Source: JBOGUF01 sp050696075
GTDB lineage: Bacteria > Chloroflexota > Chloroflexia > Thermomicrobiales > UBA6265
Direction: 5' to 3'
Assembly: GCA_050696075.1 (NCBI GenBank)
Contig: JBOGUF010000142.1
Span: 124,001 to 188,000, forward strand
Length of the DNA: 64,000 nt
Positions 34,538 through 44,013 of the stretch are shown here, in pieces (the stretch's first letter is position 1; each line of letters opens with the position of its first letter). The position numbers and the translations under genes were made by a program. The notes beneath the pieces are model-generated. The model saw only the letters and a list, made by a program, of their open reading frames with translations, was not told the DNA's origin and searched no databases.

Positions 34538-37500
34538 ATGGTGACCCGTCGCATTCGCCCGGCGCTGACACGCCTGCAACCGACTTCGATCGCGCTTGTC
34601 GTCCTCCTCTTGGCGGCATTCACCCTCCGTGTCTACCAGTTGGACTGGGACAACGGGCACTATCTTCATCCGGACGAGCGGTTCATCGCCAGCGTGATCA
34701 GTGATCGCATCACGCTCGATTGGCCGCCCGACGTCGACAACTTGCTCGACCCGTCGGCGTCACCCTTGAATCCACGCTCGGATGACCCGGATACAGGCAC
34801 GCCGCGCAACTTCTCCTACGGGGCATTGCCGCTCATCGTCACCGAGGCGGTCGCCGTAGCGATGACCACGGCCTCCGGCGAAGAATGGACGAGCTACGGC
34901 CGGATCTACAAGGTCGGCCGCGCGCTCTCGGCTCTGTTTGACACCGCGACCGTCCTCATCGTGTTCTTGATCGCCAGTCATTTGTTCGGTCGCCGGACCG
35001 GCCTCGTCGCGGCTACGGTCGCCGCGCTTGTTCCCATGTCGATCCAGCTCGCGCACTTCTTCACGACCGACAGTTGGCTCACCTTCTTTGTCGCACTGAC
35101 GTTGCTCCTGGCGATTCGCGCCGCCGAACACGGCCAGTCACGGTGGTTCCTGGCCGCCGGGGCGTCGTTTGGGTTGGCGATGGCAACGAAGGGCAGCGTG
35201 TTTACACTGGCCGGGGTGATCGCGGTTGCCGTCGCGCTCGACGCCTATCGACGATGGCGCGATGGGACAACGATGGAACAAGCGGTCAAACGGATTCCGC
35301 TGTTCCTTATTCTGTCCGGCCTCTCCGCCATTGCGGCGTTTGCCGTATTTGAGCCGTATGCCCTGGCTCGGCCGCTTGTTTATATCGAGCAGCTCCGTGA
35401 ACAGTCCGAGATCATTAGAGGCGTCCGCGATGTTCCGTTCACGCGGCAATACGTGGGCACGACGCCGGTAATTTACCAGATTGAGCAAATCGTCCGCTGG
35501 GGGTTCGGACCCGTCGCCGGCCTTCTCTCTCTGTTCGGCGTCGCCTTGCTCGCGCGTCGCTGCGTGCGGACCCAATCGCTCGGTCAAGCGGTACTACTAG
35601 CCTGGTTCTTCGGCTATGGCATCGTGATTGCCGTCGTCGAAACGAAGTTTTTGCGCTACGAGGCGCCGCTCGTGCCGGTGCTGGCCGTGAGCGCGGCAGT
35701 TGCGTTCAACGCAATTTGGTCTTGGTTTCACCAACGCGGGCGTCCTCGACTGGCCGCGAGCATCAGTGCTGCCTTGCTCGTCGGCATGGCGCTGTGGACT
35801 GCTGCCTTCACCTCGATTTATGCCGCCGACAACCCGCGAATCGCCGCGTCGAGATGGATATTCGCCAACGTGCCGCCCGGCAGCACGCTGAGCGCCGAGT
35901 CGTGGGACGATCCCCTTCCCATGGGACTCGCGCCAGGGCTCAACAGCGGCGACTTCCAATTTTCCACGTTGTGGTTCGACATGTACGGTGACCGGCCGCC
36001 CGAAGAGGCCGCCGCCTACCTCTACGGCCAATTGGAGCAACTCGACTATGTGATCCTTGCGTCGAATCGGGTCTCGAGCGCGATGCCGCGGGCGCCTTGG
36101 CGTTACGCCGTGCAGGATCGGTACTACGAGCTCTTAGAAACAGGTGAGCTCGGATTTGAGCGCGTTGCGGACTTTCATCAGTACCCGACGATCGGTTCTC
36201 TCAGTGTTCCCGATGTCTCCGCCGATGAGTCGTTTATCAACTACGATCATCCGCGGGTCTTGATCTACCAGAAGACGTCGCTGGTCCCGCGAGAGAACTA
36301 CGATGCCTTGATGAGTTGGGCAGTGGCCCAGCCCCATTCGCCGACCCGGCATGAGCCCGCAAAGTCCCTCCTGCTCGACGAACCAGTCGGCGACTTGGCA
36401 GTGGTCGATGACGCGCGTTGGAGCGCAAGCGTCACCGAAAACTCGCTGGTAGCCTTACTCGTTTGGATCCTCCTGCTTGCGATGCTTCAGGTCGCGGGTT
36501 GGCCGTTGATTAACCTGCTCCTAGGGCGATTCGCGGACGGAGGATGGGGATTTGCGCGGTTGGCGACACTTCTGGTCGCGGGCTTTCTTCTTTGGCTCGG
36601 CGCCAGCTTAGAGCTTGTCGCGTTTCGAGCGGTCTGGACCGCGGTTGCCGTCGCCTTGGTGGCCGGTGGCTGGGTGGTGAGGCGGCGTCTGCGACTCAGC
36701 GCGGGTTGGTTTCATCCGCTGCCACAACGACGCGTCGTTTTTGCCGCCGAAGGCGCGTTCTGGGTGGTACTTGCCTTCTTTCTTTTCCTTCGCTACCTCA
36801 ACCCCGACTCCTGGCACCCGTTCTGGGGCGGCGAAAAGCCGATGGAGTTCGCGCACATCAACGCGATGCTGCGTAGCGCCCACTTTCCGCCCTACGACCC
36901 GTGGTTCAGCGACGGATACATCAACTACTACTACTACGGGCTGTATCTCGTCGCATTCTGCTTCAAACTGACGGGCATTCCCTCCGAGATTGCCTTCAAT
37001 CTGGCCCAGCCTACGATGATGGCACTGCTCGGCAGCGGCGTCTTCAGTTTGGCCGCGACGCTTGGGCAGGACGCGACACGGCGACGACGAATCGCGATAC
37101 CCTCCGGCATCCTTGGCGTCGTCCTGACCCTACTGATCGGGAACCTCGATACCTTCGCGCGGGTCATACGGGCATTCCCAGAGCCGATCACGCCGACATT
37201 CGACTGGACCTGGAACGCCACTCGGGTCATCGACCCACCGTGGAACACGATCACCGAGTTCCCCTACTTCACTGGACTCTATGCCGACCTGCACGCCCAT
37301 GTTGTGGCATTGCCGATCACGGTAATGGCCATCGCCTTGGCCTATGCCATCGCGCGCGACCCCCGCATGTTCGCTATCGCCATTCATCGCCGTGGCGACG
37401 TTCGCGCCCGCGCGACGGTGATTGCCCGCGCTGGCGCCATCGCGCTTTGCCTTGGTACGTTGAGCGCGACCAACGCCTGGGACGTGCCGGTCTATCTCGC

Positions 37501-39073
37501 GCTTGTGGGTGTCGCCGTCTACATGGCCGCCTCGATGGTTCGCTCGCTGCCGGCCCGTATTGCCATCGCCGGAGGAGGTGCGTTAGCGACAGGTCTCGTC
37601 GGCTACTTGCTCTTTCTCCCGTTCTTTCAACATTATGTCGCTCTTTTCAGCTCGCTCGGCCGCGTGCGAACGAAGACATCTTTCTGGGAGTTCGGCGCCC
37701 ACCTGGGTGGACTGCTCTCGGTGGTGGCGATGGGATTGATCGTGGTAACGCTCGTGCTCACACACTCGCGACGCCCATTTGTGCCCCATCCCGGCATTTG
37801 GCTTACCGGCGTCGCACTGTTGCTTTTCTCGCGCCTGGTGGTCGTCGATTCGAATGACCTGCTTGCCAATGCGCTCACCAGCAGCCTAGTCCTCGTCATG
37901 GCAGTTCCGCTCGCGGTCGGCGCCTGGAATGCCTCGACTGGAGCGCGGCCCTCCACGTATTCGCGTCTCGCGGCGTTAGCCTGTGTAGTGGTGTCCGTCG
38001 TGGGAGCGATCGGCGCGGTTGTCAGCGGCCGACCAGTCCTCGCGATCGGACTTGTGTTCGCCGGTCCGAGCGCGGCGCTCTGGCTCGTTTCGCAACAGCG
38101 GGCAGTGGCGTTCACGTCGGTGTTGGTAGCGGCCGCGGGCTCCATCATTGCTGGGGCGGAACTCGTCTATGTCGTCGACGATCTTTCCGGCGGCACCGCC
38201 TATCGCATGAACACCATTTTCAAGTTCTACAATCAAGTCTGGATGCTGCTTGCATTGAGCGGCGCGATACTTGGCGCCTTCATGTTCGATCGGGTCTGGA
38301 GCGCCAGACCGTGGAACGCGCTTACGCTTCAGACCGATGGATCAGATGCTCCGGGTTTCATCGCGCGCCTGTCCCTGATGTCGCTTCGATCGATCAAGGC
38401 GTCTGATGCGTCGAAAGTTGGCGACCACCATGCGTCGCTGGCCACTCAGTGGGCGATCGCGGGTGTGGCGATAACGGCAATGGTCATCGCCCTGTCCATC
38501 TTTTATCCGCTCTTGGCGACGCGACCGAGACTGGAGCAGCGTTTCACACCGGACCTCGGATCAAGGACCCTCAATGCCCTCGATTGGATGGACTACGGCA
38601 CGATCACGAATGCGCGAGGCGAGGCGATTGCTTTCGACGGCGACCGCGCCGCCATCGAATGGTTCAACAACCACGTCGCGGGATCGCCCGTCATCGCCGA
38701 AGCGAGTCTGCCCCCGTATCGGGGCAATGGATCGCGCATCTCGATAGCGACCGGTCTGCCCACCATCATGGGATGGGACCGGCATCAATACCAGCAGCGC
38801 TATCCGGAGGGCATCGCCGAGCGCGGTGGCGACGTCCGCACCCTCTACGATTCGCCCGACCCACGCGAAAAGGAACGGTTCCTGCGCCAATACGACGTTG
38901 CCTATGTTGTCGTCGGCGACGTCGAGCGTCACTCGATCATCAACGAGACGATACCGTACGCGTCCGCCGAAGGCATCGCTGCCTTCGACGCGATGGTGGG
39001 AACCACGCTGGAGGTGGCGTTCGAGGCCGATGGTACCGTTATCTATCGCGTCCTGCCGACGTCAGCGCGGTGA
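34538..39073 (+). CDS. Giant GT39-like/DUF2298 ('YYY') fused membrane protein
   Basis: A 1511-aa polytopic protein made of two glycosyltransferase-C-like halves. The first (about 1-640) resembles PMT/ArnT-type GT39 enzymes, with the acidic loop motif GHYLHPDERFIASV after the first helix and a soluble region near 430-590. The second (about 650-1511) is a DUF2298/Chlor_Arch_YYY domain with the signature GYINYYYYGLYLVAFC, a Lys-rich loop GGEKPMEFAHINAML and a late soluble part (PTIMGWDRHQYQQRYPEG). More than 20 hydrophobic segments are present. The likely role is transfer of sugars from polyprenyl carriers outside the membrane; substrate unknown. ATG at 34538 avoids overlap with fmt; the frame is open to 34367. 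Confidence 0.85.
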   Translation: MVTRRIRPALTRLQPTSIALVVLLLAAFTLRVYQLDWDNGHYLHPDERFIASVISDRITLDWPPDVDNLLDPSASPLNPRSDDPDTGTPRNFSYGALPLIVTEAVAVAMTTASGEEWTSYGRIYKVGRALSALFDTATVLIVFLIASHLFGRRTGLVAATVAALVPMSIQLAHFFTTDSWLTFFVALTLLLAIRAAEHGQSRWFLAAGASFGLAMATKGSVFTLAGVIAVAVALDAYRRWRDGTTMEQAVKRIPLFLILSGLSAIAAFAVFEPYALARPLVYIEQLREQSEIIRGVRDVPFTRQYVGTTPVIYQIEQIVRWGFGPVAGLLSLFGVALLARRCVRTQSLGQAVLLAWFFGYGIVIAVVETKFLRYEAPLVPVLAVSAAVAFNAIWSWFHQRGRPRLAASISAALLVGMALWTAAFTSIYAADNPRIAASRWIFANVPPGSTLSAESWDDPLPMGLAPGLNSGDFQFSTLWFDMYGDRPPEEAAAYLYGQLEQLDYVILASNRVSSAMPRAPWRYAVQDRYYELLETGELGFERVADFHQYPTIGSLSVPDVSADESFINYDHPRVLIYQKTSLVPRENYDALMSWAVAQPHSPTRHEPAKSLLLDEPVGDLAVVDDARWSASVTENSLVALLVWILLLAMLQVAGWPLINLLLGRFADGGWGFARLATLLVAGFLLWLGASLELVAFRAVWTAVAVALVAGGWVVRRRLRLSAGWFHPLPQRRVVFAAEGAFWVVLAFFLFLRYLNPDSWHPFWGGEKPMEFAHINAMLRSAHFPPYDPWFSDGYINYYYYGLYLVAFCFKLTGIPSEIAFNLAQPTMMALLGSGVFSLAATLGQDATRRRRIAIPSGILGVVLTLLIGNLDTFARVIRAFPEPITPTFDWTWNATRVIDPPWNTITEFPYFTGLYADLHAHVVALPITVMAIALAYAIARDPRMFAIAIHRRGDVRARATVIARAGAIALCLGTLSATNAWDVPVYLALVGVAVYMAASMVRSLPARIAIAGGGALATGLVGYLLFLPFFQHYVALFSSLGRVRTKTSFWEFGAHLGGLLSVVAMGLIVVTLVLTHSRRPFVPHPGIWLTGVALLLFSRLVVVDSNDLLANALTSSLVLVMAVPLAVGAWNASTGARPSTYSRLAALACVVVSVVGAIGAVVSGRPVLAIGLVFAGPSAALWLVSQQRAVAFTSVLVAAAGSIIAGAELVYVVDDLSGGTAYRMNTIFKFYNQVWMLLALSGAILGAFMFDRVWSARPWNALTLQTDGSDAPGFIARLSLMSLRSIKASDASKVGDHHASLATQWAIAGVAITAMVIALSIFYPLLATRPRLEQRFTPDLGSRTLNALDWMDYGTITNARGEAIAFDGDRAAIEWFNNHVAGSPVIAEASLPPYRGNGSRISIATGLPTIMGWDRHQYQQRYPEGIAERGGDVRTLYDSPDPREKERFLRQYDVAYVVVGDVERHSIINETIPYASAEGIAAFDAMVGTTLEVAFEADGTVIYRVLPTSAR

Positions 39074-39103
39074 TTGACGCCTATTCCTGAACCCGACTAT
39101 ACT
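39074..39103 (+). promoter_or_regulatory. Promoter for the tRNA cluster
   Basis: TTGACG (39074-39079), 18 bases, TATACT (39098-39103), overlapping the end of the preceding gene. It lies 21 bases before tRNA-Pro. Confidence 0.7.
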
Positions 39104-39124
39104 CACCCATGGACCTTTCACTGG

Positions 39125-39197
39125 CGGGGTGTAGCGCAGTTGGCAGCGCGCGGCGTTTGGGACGCTGAGGTCGGAGGTTCGAGTCCTCTCACCCCGA
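39125..39197 (+). tRNA. tRNA-Pro (anticodon TGG)
   Basis: Acceptor CGGGGTG/CACCCCG is perfect. Anticodon stem CGGCG/CGCTG encloses TTTGGGA (anticodon TGG, G37 as usual for Pro). CCA not encoded. Confidence 0.93.
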
Positions 39198-39223
39198 CCC
39201 GCTCGCGGCGAGGGTCGGTCCAG

Positions 39224-39299
39224 GCGGGAGTAACTCAGTTGGTAGAGTGCCTGCCTTCCAAGCAGGTTGTCGCGGGTTCGAGTCCCGTCTCCCGCTCCA
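39224..39299 (+). tRNA. tRNA-Gly (anticodon TCC)
   Basis: Acceptor GCGGGAG/CTCCCGC, anticodon stem CCTGC/GCAGG enclosing CTTCCAA (anticodon TCC), T-loop GGTTCGAGTCC. CCA is encoded at 39297-39299. Confidence 0.94.
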
Positions 39300-39449
39300 C
39301 GTATAGGTCTCTTCACCGCAACCATGCTCGCGCTGTCAGGCTCCCCCGCGGTCGGGCTAGATTCCGATCATCCGTGCTATCATCGCTTGGCCCTATTCAC
39401 GGGCATCTCGCGGCTCATCGCGATCAGCAGCTAAGCGATCGCGGCGCGC

Positions 39450-39521
39450 GGGCCTGTAGCTCAGTGGCAGAGCACGGGGCTCATAACCCCAGGGTCGCAG
39501 GTTCGAATCCTGCCGGGCCCA
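39450..39521 (+). tRNA. tRNA-Met-type (anticodon CAT)
   Basis: Acceptor GGGCCTG/CGGGCCC with discriminator A, anticodon loop CTCATAA in a GGGG/CCCC stem, T-loop GGTTCGAATCC. The GC-rich anticodon stem resembles initiators, but the paired first base and C11:G24 resemble elongators. A lysidine-modified Ile tRNA is also possible. Confidence 0.88.
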
Positions 39522-39533
39522 CCGCACAGGGCA

Positions 39534-39562
39534 TTGCCTTCGAGCCGGACGCGGCATATACT
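39534..39562 (+). promoter_or_regulatory. Promoter for rsfS
   Basis: TTGCCT (39534-39539), 17 bases, TATACT (39557-39562). A GTG at 39571, in frame with rsfS, sits at the expected start point, so a leaderless form is possible. Confidence 0.65.
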
Positions 39563-39615
39563 GTCAACGCGTGTCCGTTCAGAGTGTACGAACAGTTGAC
39601 AACGGCGAGGAGTGC

Positions 39616-40008
39616 GTGGCAGAAATCAACTTCATCGAAGACATGGGCATCGACGAGGCGGCTCGCACTGCCCGAGAACTGGCGTTGAGGATCGCTGATA
39701 TCCTTGCGGATACGCCGGCAGCGGAAACACTGGTGCTCGACATCCAGCGCTTGTCGCCCTTTGCCGACTACTTCGTGATCTGCTCTGGAGAGAACGAGCG
39801 CCAACTTCGGGCGATCACGCGGGATGTCGGGGAGCTGCTGGCGAAAGATGGCATCCGGCCAGAGCGCATCGAAGGAACTCCGATGTCTGGTTGGATGCTG
39901 CTCGACTACGGAGCCACGATTGTCCATATATTCGATGTAGATCAACGTGCGTTTTACCGACTCGAGGAGCTTTGGTCTGAAGCACCGACGCTCCTGGCCA
40001 TACAGTAA
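39616..40008 (+). CDS. rsfS: Ribosome silencing factor RsfS
   Basis: A 130-aa DUF143 protein that binds uL14 and blocks subunit joining when nutrients are short. Conserved blocks: DIQRLSPFADYFVICSGENE, RQLRAITRDVGELLAKDGI, EGTPMSGWMLLDYGATIVHIF and RAFYRLEELWSEA. GTG at 39616 has GAGGAG just upstream; an in-frame GTG at 39571 would give 145 aa and a leaderless message. The next small membrane gene follows after about 65 bases. Confidence 0.93.
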   Translation: MAEINFIEDMGIDEAARTARELALRIADILADTPAAETLVLDIQRLSPFADYFVICSGENERQLRAITRDVGELLAKDGIRPERIEGTPMSGWMLLDYGATIVHIFDVDQRAFYRLEELWSEAPTLLAIQ

Positions 40009-40074
40009 CACCCCGCTTTCGTCCGTCCTCGGCCGCGTCCATCGTGGCCCAAGTCTGCACACGCGAGGCGAGTG

Positions 40075-40305
40075 GTGAGCACAACGCACAACGACGAAAC
40101 TCAGGCGACGAAACCGTGGTCCATCAACCGGGTCTTAGTTCCGTTTCTGCTGGGGACGGCGGTCGGAGGAGTCGCCGGGGCGGTTGCCGGCGCTCTGCTC
40201 TGTCACCAGACCAGTGCCTTGGCCACCGCGGTGCTGGATCTCATCGATCGCCGGCTGAACGAAGCGGAACGCGAGCGCTTGCGTTTCGACCTCATGCTTC
40301 AGTAG
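40075..40305 (+). CDS. Small membrane protein downstream of rsfS
   Basis: A 76-aa protein with one hydrophobic segment carrying small-residue spacing (LLGTAVGGVAGAVAGALL), typical of helix packing, then a charged amphipathic tail (LDLIDRRLNEAERERLRFDL). Starts at GTG 40075 (or 40072) behind CGAGG. Function unknown. It overlaps the convergent sugar-phosphate transferase gene by 14 bases. Confidence 0.6.
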   Translation: MSTTHNDETQATKPWSINRVLVPFLLGTAVGGVAGAVAGALLCHQTSALATAVLDLIDRRLNEAERERLRFDLMLQ

Positions 40306-41377
40306 TGTGCCGCGCAGGCGCCTCCTGGCGATCACGCAAGGCGATTATGGTTATCGTCGCCAGTAGCACGATGCCCACCGCGACCAATGCGATGAGCTTG
40401 GTCGTACGATCGGGCAGCAACAACGCGCCAGCGCCGAACGCGGCCGATACCCCTGCCATAAAGAGGACGACATGCGCCTGCGACCATCCGGCGTCAAGGA
40501 GCCGGTGGTGCAGATGCCCACGGTCTGCATGGCCGGGAGAACGGCCGTGCGCGATGCGATAGATGATAACCCACGCCACGTCGAGAATTGGCAGGCCCAG
40601 CGCCAGCAGCGCCGTGGCGATCTTAGCGCCGCCGATGATTGAGATCACGGCCAGCGCGAACCCGAGAAAGTTGGCCCCCGCATCTCCCATGATGATACGC
40701 GCCGGGTGCCAATTGAACCAGAGAAAGCCGAGTGTCGCCGCGCCCAGGATGAGCGGGAGCAGCGAGATGGTGAACTGTGGATCGCCGCGCGGCCAAAAGT
40801 AAGTATGGATGAAGAGCACGGCGCATCCCACAATCGTGACCGACGACGCCAGTCCATCTAACCCATCCACAAAATTCAACGTGTTCATCATCCCCACGAT
40901 CCAAAAGATCGTGAAGCCGAGCGCTATGACCAGCGGCAGCTCAACGACGCCCAAGAATGGGGCGTTGAACTGGTCGATCACGATCCCGTAGTTATCACCG
41001 TGCAAGCGGGGAGCGACGACAAGGAGCGCCGCCGCGATTTGCCAGAGGAGCTTTGGCAGCGGAGAGATGCCGAGCACATCGTCGTAAACAAGGACGCCGG
41101 TGATCAAGGCGGCGCCGCCCAGCAAAACGACGAGTCGCGGAACCTCGGGTTGCAGTCGATCGACGTCGAGGCTGAACGTCGCGGCAAGTCCGACGGCAAA
41201 CGCGAGAAAGACCGCGACGCCGCCAAAGCGGGGCACGGCCGTCGTATGAACGCGGCGCGGTCCGGGAATGTCCATAATGCCGACGTGTTCGGCGATGCGA
41301 ATTGCTCGTGAAACGAAGAACAGGGACGCGGCAAAGGTGAGAATGAAGACTATAAGCGCGGTCAGCGCGTGATTCAC
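40292..41377 (-). CDS. Undecaprenyl-phosphate sugar-1-phosphate transferase (WecA/TagO/MraY family)
   Basis: A 361-aa integral membrane enzyme with about 11 helices. Family motifs: MDIPGPRRVHTTAVPRFGG after the first helix, VYDDVLGISPLPKLLWQ, the catalytic MMNTLNFVDGLDGLASS, RIIMGDAGANFLGF and the cytoplasmic loop HADRGHLHHRLLDAGWS. The HxHH-type loop places it with WecA/TagO (GlcNAc-1-phosphate to undecaprenyl phosphate) rather than MraY, which starts cell-wall polymer synthesis. It follows glyA by 40 bases on the same strand. Confidence 0.88.
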   Translation of the reverse strand: MNHALTALIVFILTFAASLFFVSRAIRIAEHVGIMDIPGPRRVHTTAVPRFGGVAVFLAFAVGLAATFSLDVDRLQPEVPRLVVLLGGAALITGVLVYDDVLGISPLPKLLWQIAAALLVVAPRLHGDNYGIVIDQFNAPFLGVVELPLVIALGFTIFWIVGMMNTLNFVDGLDGLASSVTIVGCAVLFIHTYFWPRGDPQFTISLLPLILGAATLGFLWFNWHPARIIMGDAGANFLGFALAVISIIGGAKIATALLALGLPILDVAWVIIYRIAHGRSPGHADRGHLHHRLLDAGWSQAHVVLFMAGVSAAFGAGALLLPDRTTKLIALVAVGIVLLATITIIALRDRQEAPARHTTEA

Positions 41378-41416
41378 CTTTGGCCAACCCTGTTCGCGTT
41401 TCGGTCAAGGCAATCG

Positions 41417-42679
41417 TTAGCGCTCGGTATCGTTGATACCCGGCACCGGAAAGCGGTCGGTCAGTGCCCGAACCCGCTCGGCCGCATCGCTGGCGGTCCG
41501 TTCGTCGTTCGGTTCATGCAGGACGCCGGCAATCAGCCGTGCGATCTCCCGCATTTCGGGCAGGCCGAACCCGCGCGACGTCACCGCCGGAGTCCCGATG
41601 CGGATACCGCTGGCCTGGGTCGGCGGACGGGTATCTCCGGGAATGGTGTTCTTGTTGACGGTGATGCCGACCGCGTCGAGTACCTTCTCCGCATGCTTTC
41701 CGCTCATTCCGAGCGCGCCGACGTCGACGAGTATGAGATGATTATCGGTGCCACCCGTGATAATCGGGAGCCCAGCCGCCAGCAAGCCCGACGCCAGTGT
41801 TTGCGCGTTGTCGACGATCGCTCGAGAGTACGATTTGAAGGTTGGTTGGAGTGCTTCGCCGAACGCAATCGCCTTGCCGGCAATAACGTGCATCAGCGGT
41901 CCGCCTTGCGTCCCAGGAAAGAGCGACTTATCGATTGCCTTCGCGTGTTCGGCGCTCGTCAAGATCATGCCGCCGCGAGGACCACGCAGCGTTTTGTGCG
42001 TGGTCGTCATGGTGACGTGGGCATGCGGTATCGGCGTCGGGTAGAGACCGGTTGCGACGAGCCCAGCCGGATGCGCGATGTCGGCAAAAAGAAACGCGCC
42101 CACTTCGTCGGCAATGGCACGGAAACGCGCGAAGTCCATGAAGCGGCTGTAGGCGCTGTAGCCGGAGATTATCGCTTTTGGCCGCACTGCTTTGGCGCGA
42201 GCGAAGATGGCGTCATAGTCGAGCAGCCCAGTTCCCGGGTCCACGCCATAGAAATGCGCCTCGAACAAACGACCGGAAAAGTTAACGCCCAGTCCATGCG
42301 TAAGGTGCCCCCCCTCTTGCAGGCTGAGACCAAGGATGCGATCGCCGGGGTTCAGTAACGCCAGATAAGCCGCCAGGTTCGCGTTAGCACCGGAATGCGG
42401 CTGCACGTTCGCGTGCTCAGCGCCGAAGAGCGACTTGGCGCGCTCAATCGCGAGCAACTCGACTTGATCCACGTGCTCGCAACCGCCGTAATAGCGCCGT
42501 CCGGGATACCCCTCGGCATACTTATTCGTCAACACGGTGCCCACGGCTCGGAGCACAGCGGAACTGACGTAGTTTTCTGACGCGATAAGCTCAATGCCGT
42601 GCTTCTGGCGCTGGCGCTCCCCCTCGATCGCGGCCTCGACCTCGGGATCGACCTGGCGGAGGGTGGACGTGGAAAGCAT
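41417..42679 (-). CDS. glyA: Serine hydroxymethyltransferase
   Basis: A 420-aa PLP enzyme interconverting serine and glycine and feeding one-carbon units to tetrahydrofolate. GIELIASENYVSSAVLRAVG, NKYAEGYPGRRYYGGCEHVD and the PLP lysine in TMTTTHKTLRGPRGGMI are all diagnostic. Of two close ATGs (42685 and 42679), the second is better spaced from AAGGA. It lies near the glycine-cleavage genes and fmt, which draw on the same folate pool. A TGG-TACACT extended -10 is seen on the minus strand at 42780-42775. Confidence 0.96.
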   Translation of the reverse strand: MLSTSTLRQVDPEVEAAIEGERQRQKHGIELIASENYVSSAVLRAVGTVLTNKYAEGYPGRRYYGGCEHVDQVELLAIERAKSLFGAEHANVQPHSGANANLAAYLALLNPGDRILGLSLQEGGHLTHGLGVNFSGRLFEAHFYGVDPGTGLLDYDAIFARAKAVRPKAIISGYSAYSRFMDFARFRAIADEVGAFLFADIAHPAGLVATGLYPTPIPHAHVTMTTTHKTLRGPRGGMILTSAEHAKAIDKSLFPGTQGGPLMHVIAGKAIAFGEALQPTFKSYSRAIVDNAQTLASGLLAAGLPIITGGTDNHLILVDVGALGMSGKHAEKVLDAVGITVNKNTIPGDTRPPTQASGIRIGTPAVTSRGFGLPEMREIARLIAGVLHEPNDERTASDAAERVRALTDRFPVPGINDTER

Positions 42680-42832
42680 TCCCATTCCTTGGACCGTTGA
42701 CCTCACCGCGAAGCGGATCATCGGATAGTGTTGTGCAATCAGGCGCGGGTACGTCAAGGCCAAAACGCGCCGCTAGTGTACCATGCAGGCTCGTAGATTC
42801 TGGGTAACGTTGGGCCGTTTGCTGCCGAGGGA

Positions 42833-43861
42833 ATGCGGAAAGTGCGAGTCTTGGTCACGGGCGGCGCCGGCTACATCGGAAGCATCGCCGTCGAACGACT
42901 TATCAACGCCGGGCACGACGTTGTCGCTCTCGACAATCTGCTGCGTGGACATGCGGCGTCGGTACCAGCGGAGATCGAACTCATCACTTGCGACCTGCGG
43001 GACGCCGCGGCCACGGCGTCCGCGTTGTCCGCATCCAGCCCGGACGCCGTCCTCCACTTCGCCGCGGTGACCCTGGTGCCTGAATCGGTGGCGCAGCCCG
43101 CATATTACTTCGGCGTCAACGTCGTGGGGACGCACAATCTATTGGCAGCCATGCTTGAGCATGGTGTGCGCCGTCTCGTTTTCTCCTCGACCGCGGCAGT
43201 CTACGGCATGCCGACGATCTTACCAGTATCCGAAGCGGCGCCGACGTTGCCGATCAGTCCGTACGGCCGCTCAAAGCTCATCGTTGAGCAGATGCTGGAA
43301 TGGTACGACGCTTCCTACGGGTTGCGGTTTGCCGCACTGCGGTACTTCAACGTGGCCGGCGCCACTGAGACGCGAGGCGAGGACCATGACCCGGAGACGC
43401 ACCTCATTCCGGTCGCGCTGAAGAGCGTGATGGCAGGGAGTGAAGGGTTCCGTCTCTTCGGAACCGACTATCCAACTCCGGACGGGACAGCAATCCGCGA
43501 TTATGTCCACGTCGTCGATTTGGTCGACGCCCATATTCTCGCGTTGGACCGCCTGGCAGTCGATACCAATAGCATAGGTGCGATCAACCTCGGCACGCGA
43601 GATGGCTTTTCGGTCAGGGAGATCATCGACGGCGTGGAACGGGTCACCGGACGCTCCTTGTCCGTGCAGATTGCACCAAGGCGGGAAGGCGACCCGCCTT
43701 CGCTGATTGCCGAGAGCTCACGAGCGCATGACGAACTCGGCTGGACCCCGACCCGTTCGACGCTGGAGGAGATGATCGGTAGCGCGTGGGACTGGTACCA
43801 GCGGCACCCTTGCGGCTACGCAAGCGTCGACCACCAGCCCTCCGCGCCTCGGATCACGTGA
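42833..43861 (+). CDS. galE: UDP-glucose 4-epimerase family protein
   Basis: A 342-aa extended short-chain dehydrogenase. NAD site VLVTGGAGYIGSIAVERL; then LHFAAVTLVPESVAQP, FSSTAAVYG (Ser/Thr of the triad), SPYGRSKLIVEQML (YxxxK) and RYFNVAGA. The later block GTAIRDYVHVVDLVDAHI is typical of GalE, which interconverts UDP-glucose and UDP-galactose. It may supply sugars to the membrane glycosyltransferases nearby. Divergent from glyA. A related epimerase specificity cannot be excluded. Confidence 0.88.
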   Translation: MRKVRVLVTGGAGYIGSIAVERLINAGHDVVALDNLLRGHAASVPAEIELITCDLRDAAATASALSASSPDAVLHFAAVTLVPESVAQPAYYFGVNVVGTHNLLAAMLEHGVRRLVFSSTAAVYGMPTILPVSEAAPTLPISPYGRSKLIVEQMLEWYDASYGLRFAALRYFNVAGATETRGEDHDPETHLIPVALKSVMAGSEGFRLFGTDYPTPDGTAIRDYVHVVDLVDAHILALDRLAVDTNSIGAINLGTRDGFSVREIIDGVERVTGRSLSVQIAPRREGDPPSLIAESSRAHDELGWTPTRSTLEEMIGSAWDWYQRHPCGYASVDHQPSAPRIT

Positions 43862-44013
43862 GCGGAGGCCGCGCCGACGATCGCCGTTCGGGCTGCCAAG
43901 CGAACTTGCGCTCGGATCCTGAACGCGGTCGAACAATGCTCTCCTGATGCCGGACGATGATGCCCACAATATAAGCGAAAGGCAACAGCAACTCGGACGC
44001 GACGGCGCCCGCC

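Noticed and set aside
36901..37857. A 318-codon frame inside the large membrane protein gene
   Set aside because: It is out of frame with a clear DUF2298 domain and Arg/His-rich in the way shadow frames are.
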